The position numbers and the translations under genes were made by a program. A DNA stretch of 9,999 bases from Actinomycetota bacterium (lineage in GTDB: Bacteria; Actinomycetota; Actinomycetes; Nanopelagicales; Nanopelagicaceae): positions 1-9,999 of the forward strand of contig CANCSL010000040.1 in the NCBI GenBank assembly GCA_947380835.1, given 5' to 3'. This document shows positions 8,985-9,999 of this stretch, piece by piece; the stretch's first letter is position 1; the number at the start of each line of letters is the position of its first letter. The notes beneath the pieces were generated by a model. It was given only the letters and a program-made list of their open reading frames with translations. It had not been told where the DNA came from and made no database searches.

Positions 8985-8991
8985 ATCCACC

Positions 8992-9903
8992 ATGAGTGAG
9001 CCGATAATCGTGAGCGAAGAATTTTCGCCACCTGACGCGGCACTGCCTTTTTCAGTACACCTCAGCAATTTCGACGGCCCCTTCGATCTCTTGCTCCAGT
9101 TAATTTCACGGCACAAAATGGATGTTACCGAGGTTGCGCTAGGCGTCGTCACTGATGATTTTATCGCCTATATCAGGGCGCTAGAAGGGTCTGAAGAGGG
9201 TTGGGACCTCGATGAGACCACCGAATTTTTAGTCGTTGCAGCAACGCTTCTAGACCTAAAAGCTGCGCGGTTACTTCCATCCGGTGAGGTTGAGGATGAG
9301 GAAGATTTAGCCTTACTCGAAGCTCGCGATCTACTTTTTGCTCGACTTCTGCAGTATCGGGCATTTAAAGAACTCGCCTCGATCTTTTCAGAGCGCATTT
9401 CTCGGGAAGAGAAAACTTTTGCCCGCGTAGTGGCTCTTGAACCTCATTTTGCGGCATTGTTGCCGGAAGTGCTGATCGGTGTAGGTGCGGATCGTTTTGC
9501 CGCGATTGCGCAGCGAGTGCTTTCGCCCAAAATCTCGCCGAGCGTAGCCCTAGAACATATCCACCGTCCGCTGGTGAGCGTTGCCGAAGAGGCGCTGAAG
9601 GTTGTAGATATGTTGCGCAGGAGCGGTCGATCAACTTTCCGCCATCTCATCGGTGACTCGGATTCGACCTTAGTTGTCGTCGCTCGTTTTCTTGCGCTCC
9701 TTGAGCTCTATCGAGAAGGAGTCCTCCGATTTGAACAAGTCATGGCCCTTGGGGAATTGCATATCACCTGGACCGGAACTCTGGAAGGAGTGGTCGCGGT
9801 GAGCGATGAATTTGATCTGCCGGTCTCCCTCCTTGAAGAAAATGAAGAGAATTCCACTGCACTAGAGATTGAAGACAATACAGAAGAGGTCCCTAATGTC
9901 TAA
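8992..9903 (+). CDS. scpA: Segregation and condensation protein ScpA (kleisin)
   Basis: ScpA bridges the SMC heads in the bacterial condensin complex with ScpB, compacting and resolving replicated origins. The 303-residue protein has the N-terminal kleisin motif FSVHLSNFDGPFDLLLQLI (20-38), which binds the SMC neck. Next come TTEFLVVAATLLDLKAARLLP (about 76-96) and a C-terminal winged-helix segment FLALLELYREGVLRFEQ (233-249) closing with GELHITW. Residues 281-303 form an acidic tail (EENEEN and EIEDNTEEV). It diverges from parA and overlaps scpB by 8 nt. Start ATG 8992 is supported by the -10 spacing. Confidence 0.94.
   Translation: MSEPIIVSEEFSPPDAALPFSVHLSNFDGPFDLLLQLISRHKMDVTEVALGVVTDDFIAYIRALEGSEEGWDLDETTEFLVVAATLLDLKAARLLPSGEVEDEEDLALLEARDLLFARLLQYRAFKELASIFSERISREEKTFARVVALEPHFAALLPEVLIGVGADRFAAIAQRVLSPKISPSVALEHIHRPLVSVAEEALKVVDMLRRSGRSTFRHLIGDSDSTLVVVARFLALLELYREGVLRFEQVMALGELHITWTGTLEGVVAVSDEFDLPVSLLEENEENSTALEIEDNTEEVPNV
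9886..9889 (+). promoter_or_regulatory. Ribosome binding site for scpB
   Basis: GAGG (within AGAGGT) lies 6 nt before ATG 9896, inside the scpA end. It supports the ATG 9896 start and translational coupling of ScpA and ScpB. Confidence 0.6.
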
Positions 9904-9999
9904 TTCCGAACTCAATAGATCGCTGGAAGCGATTCTCATGGTGGTAGATGAACCAGTTTCGGAGCTGATTTTGGCTCAAATTACTGAAACTTCCACCGA
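9896..9999 (+). CDS. scpB: Segregation and condensation protein ScpB, N-terminal fragment
   Basis: Only the first 34 codons are in the window; the gene runs off the right edge. It begins MSNSELNRSLEAILMVVDEP and continues VSELILAQIT. This matches the ScpB opening (LEAILFVAEEPV, then LA) at the first winged-helix domain. ScpB dimers bind the middle of ScpA and are required for SMC condensin function. The frame overlaps scpA by 8 nt and has its own ribosome binding site, the usual scpAB arrangement. Confidence 0.9.
   Translation, partial: MSNSELNRSLEAILMVVDEPVSELILAQITETST

Overview
This window is from an actinobacterial chromosome with moderate GC (roughly half, by eye). Evidence for this is the gene order tlyA-nadK-recN-pyrG-xerD followed by a parA-like gene and scpA-scpB, the actinobacterial style of the TlyA, CTP synthase and ScpA proteins, and the 23S/5S rRNA sequences. 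The tight packing (overlaps of 1-14 nt, gaps of 6-60 nt), the moderate GC and the absence of genes that often sit between recN, pyrG and xerD in larger relatives suggest a streamlined genome. A freshwater Nanopelagicales (acI)-type lineage would fit, but that placement is inference.

Layout. Positions 1-362 are the 3' end of a 23S rRNA gene, including the A-loop and sarcin-ricin loop. A ~120-nt spacer with two inverted repeats follows, then 5S rRNA (482-599) and a strong intrinsic terminator (609-655). A plus-strand gene run follows: a short SSB-like OB-fold protein (753-1079), a helical protein with a Lys/Ala-rich histone-H1-like tail (1093-1503), a 51-residue small protein (1505-1660), the rRNA 2'-O-methyltransferase TlyA (1693-2481), NAD kinase (2481-3338), the DNA-repair ATPase RecN (3331-5052, from a GTG start), CTP synthase (5059-6699) and the tyrosine recombinase XerD (6686-7609).

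Two minus-strand genes converge on xerD: a ParA-type ATPase (8019-8930) and, downstream with a 4-nt overlap, a 133-residue protein with a ribbon-helix-helix-like C-terminus (7621-8022). Divergent from parA are scpA (8992-9903) and the start of scpB (9896 to the window edge), which encode the kleisin and winged-helix partners of the SMC condensin.

Taken together, the right half concentrates chromosome maintenance: RecN, XerD, a ParA/RHH pair and ScpAB. The left half is ribosome-related (rRNA genes and TlyA) with nucleic-acid-binding proteins. Two points deserve most attention. One is the ParA plus RHH pair, which resembles a compact partition module with no classical ParB. The other is the 61-bp parA/scpA divergent region, where both genes have a TANNNT -10 element 6-7 nt before the ATG, as expected for leaderless transcripts. 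Everything else looks like conserved core genome. I saw no insertion sequence, prophage, CRISPR array, tRNA or broken gene.
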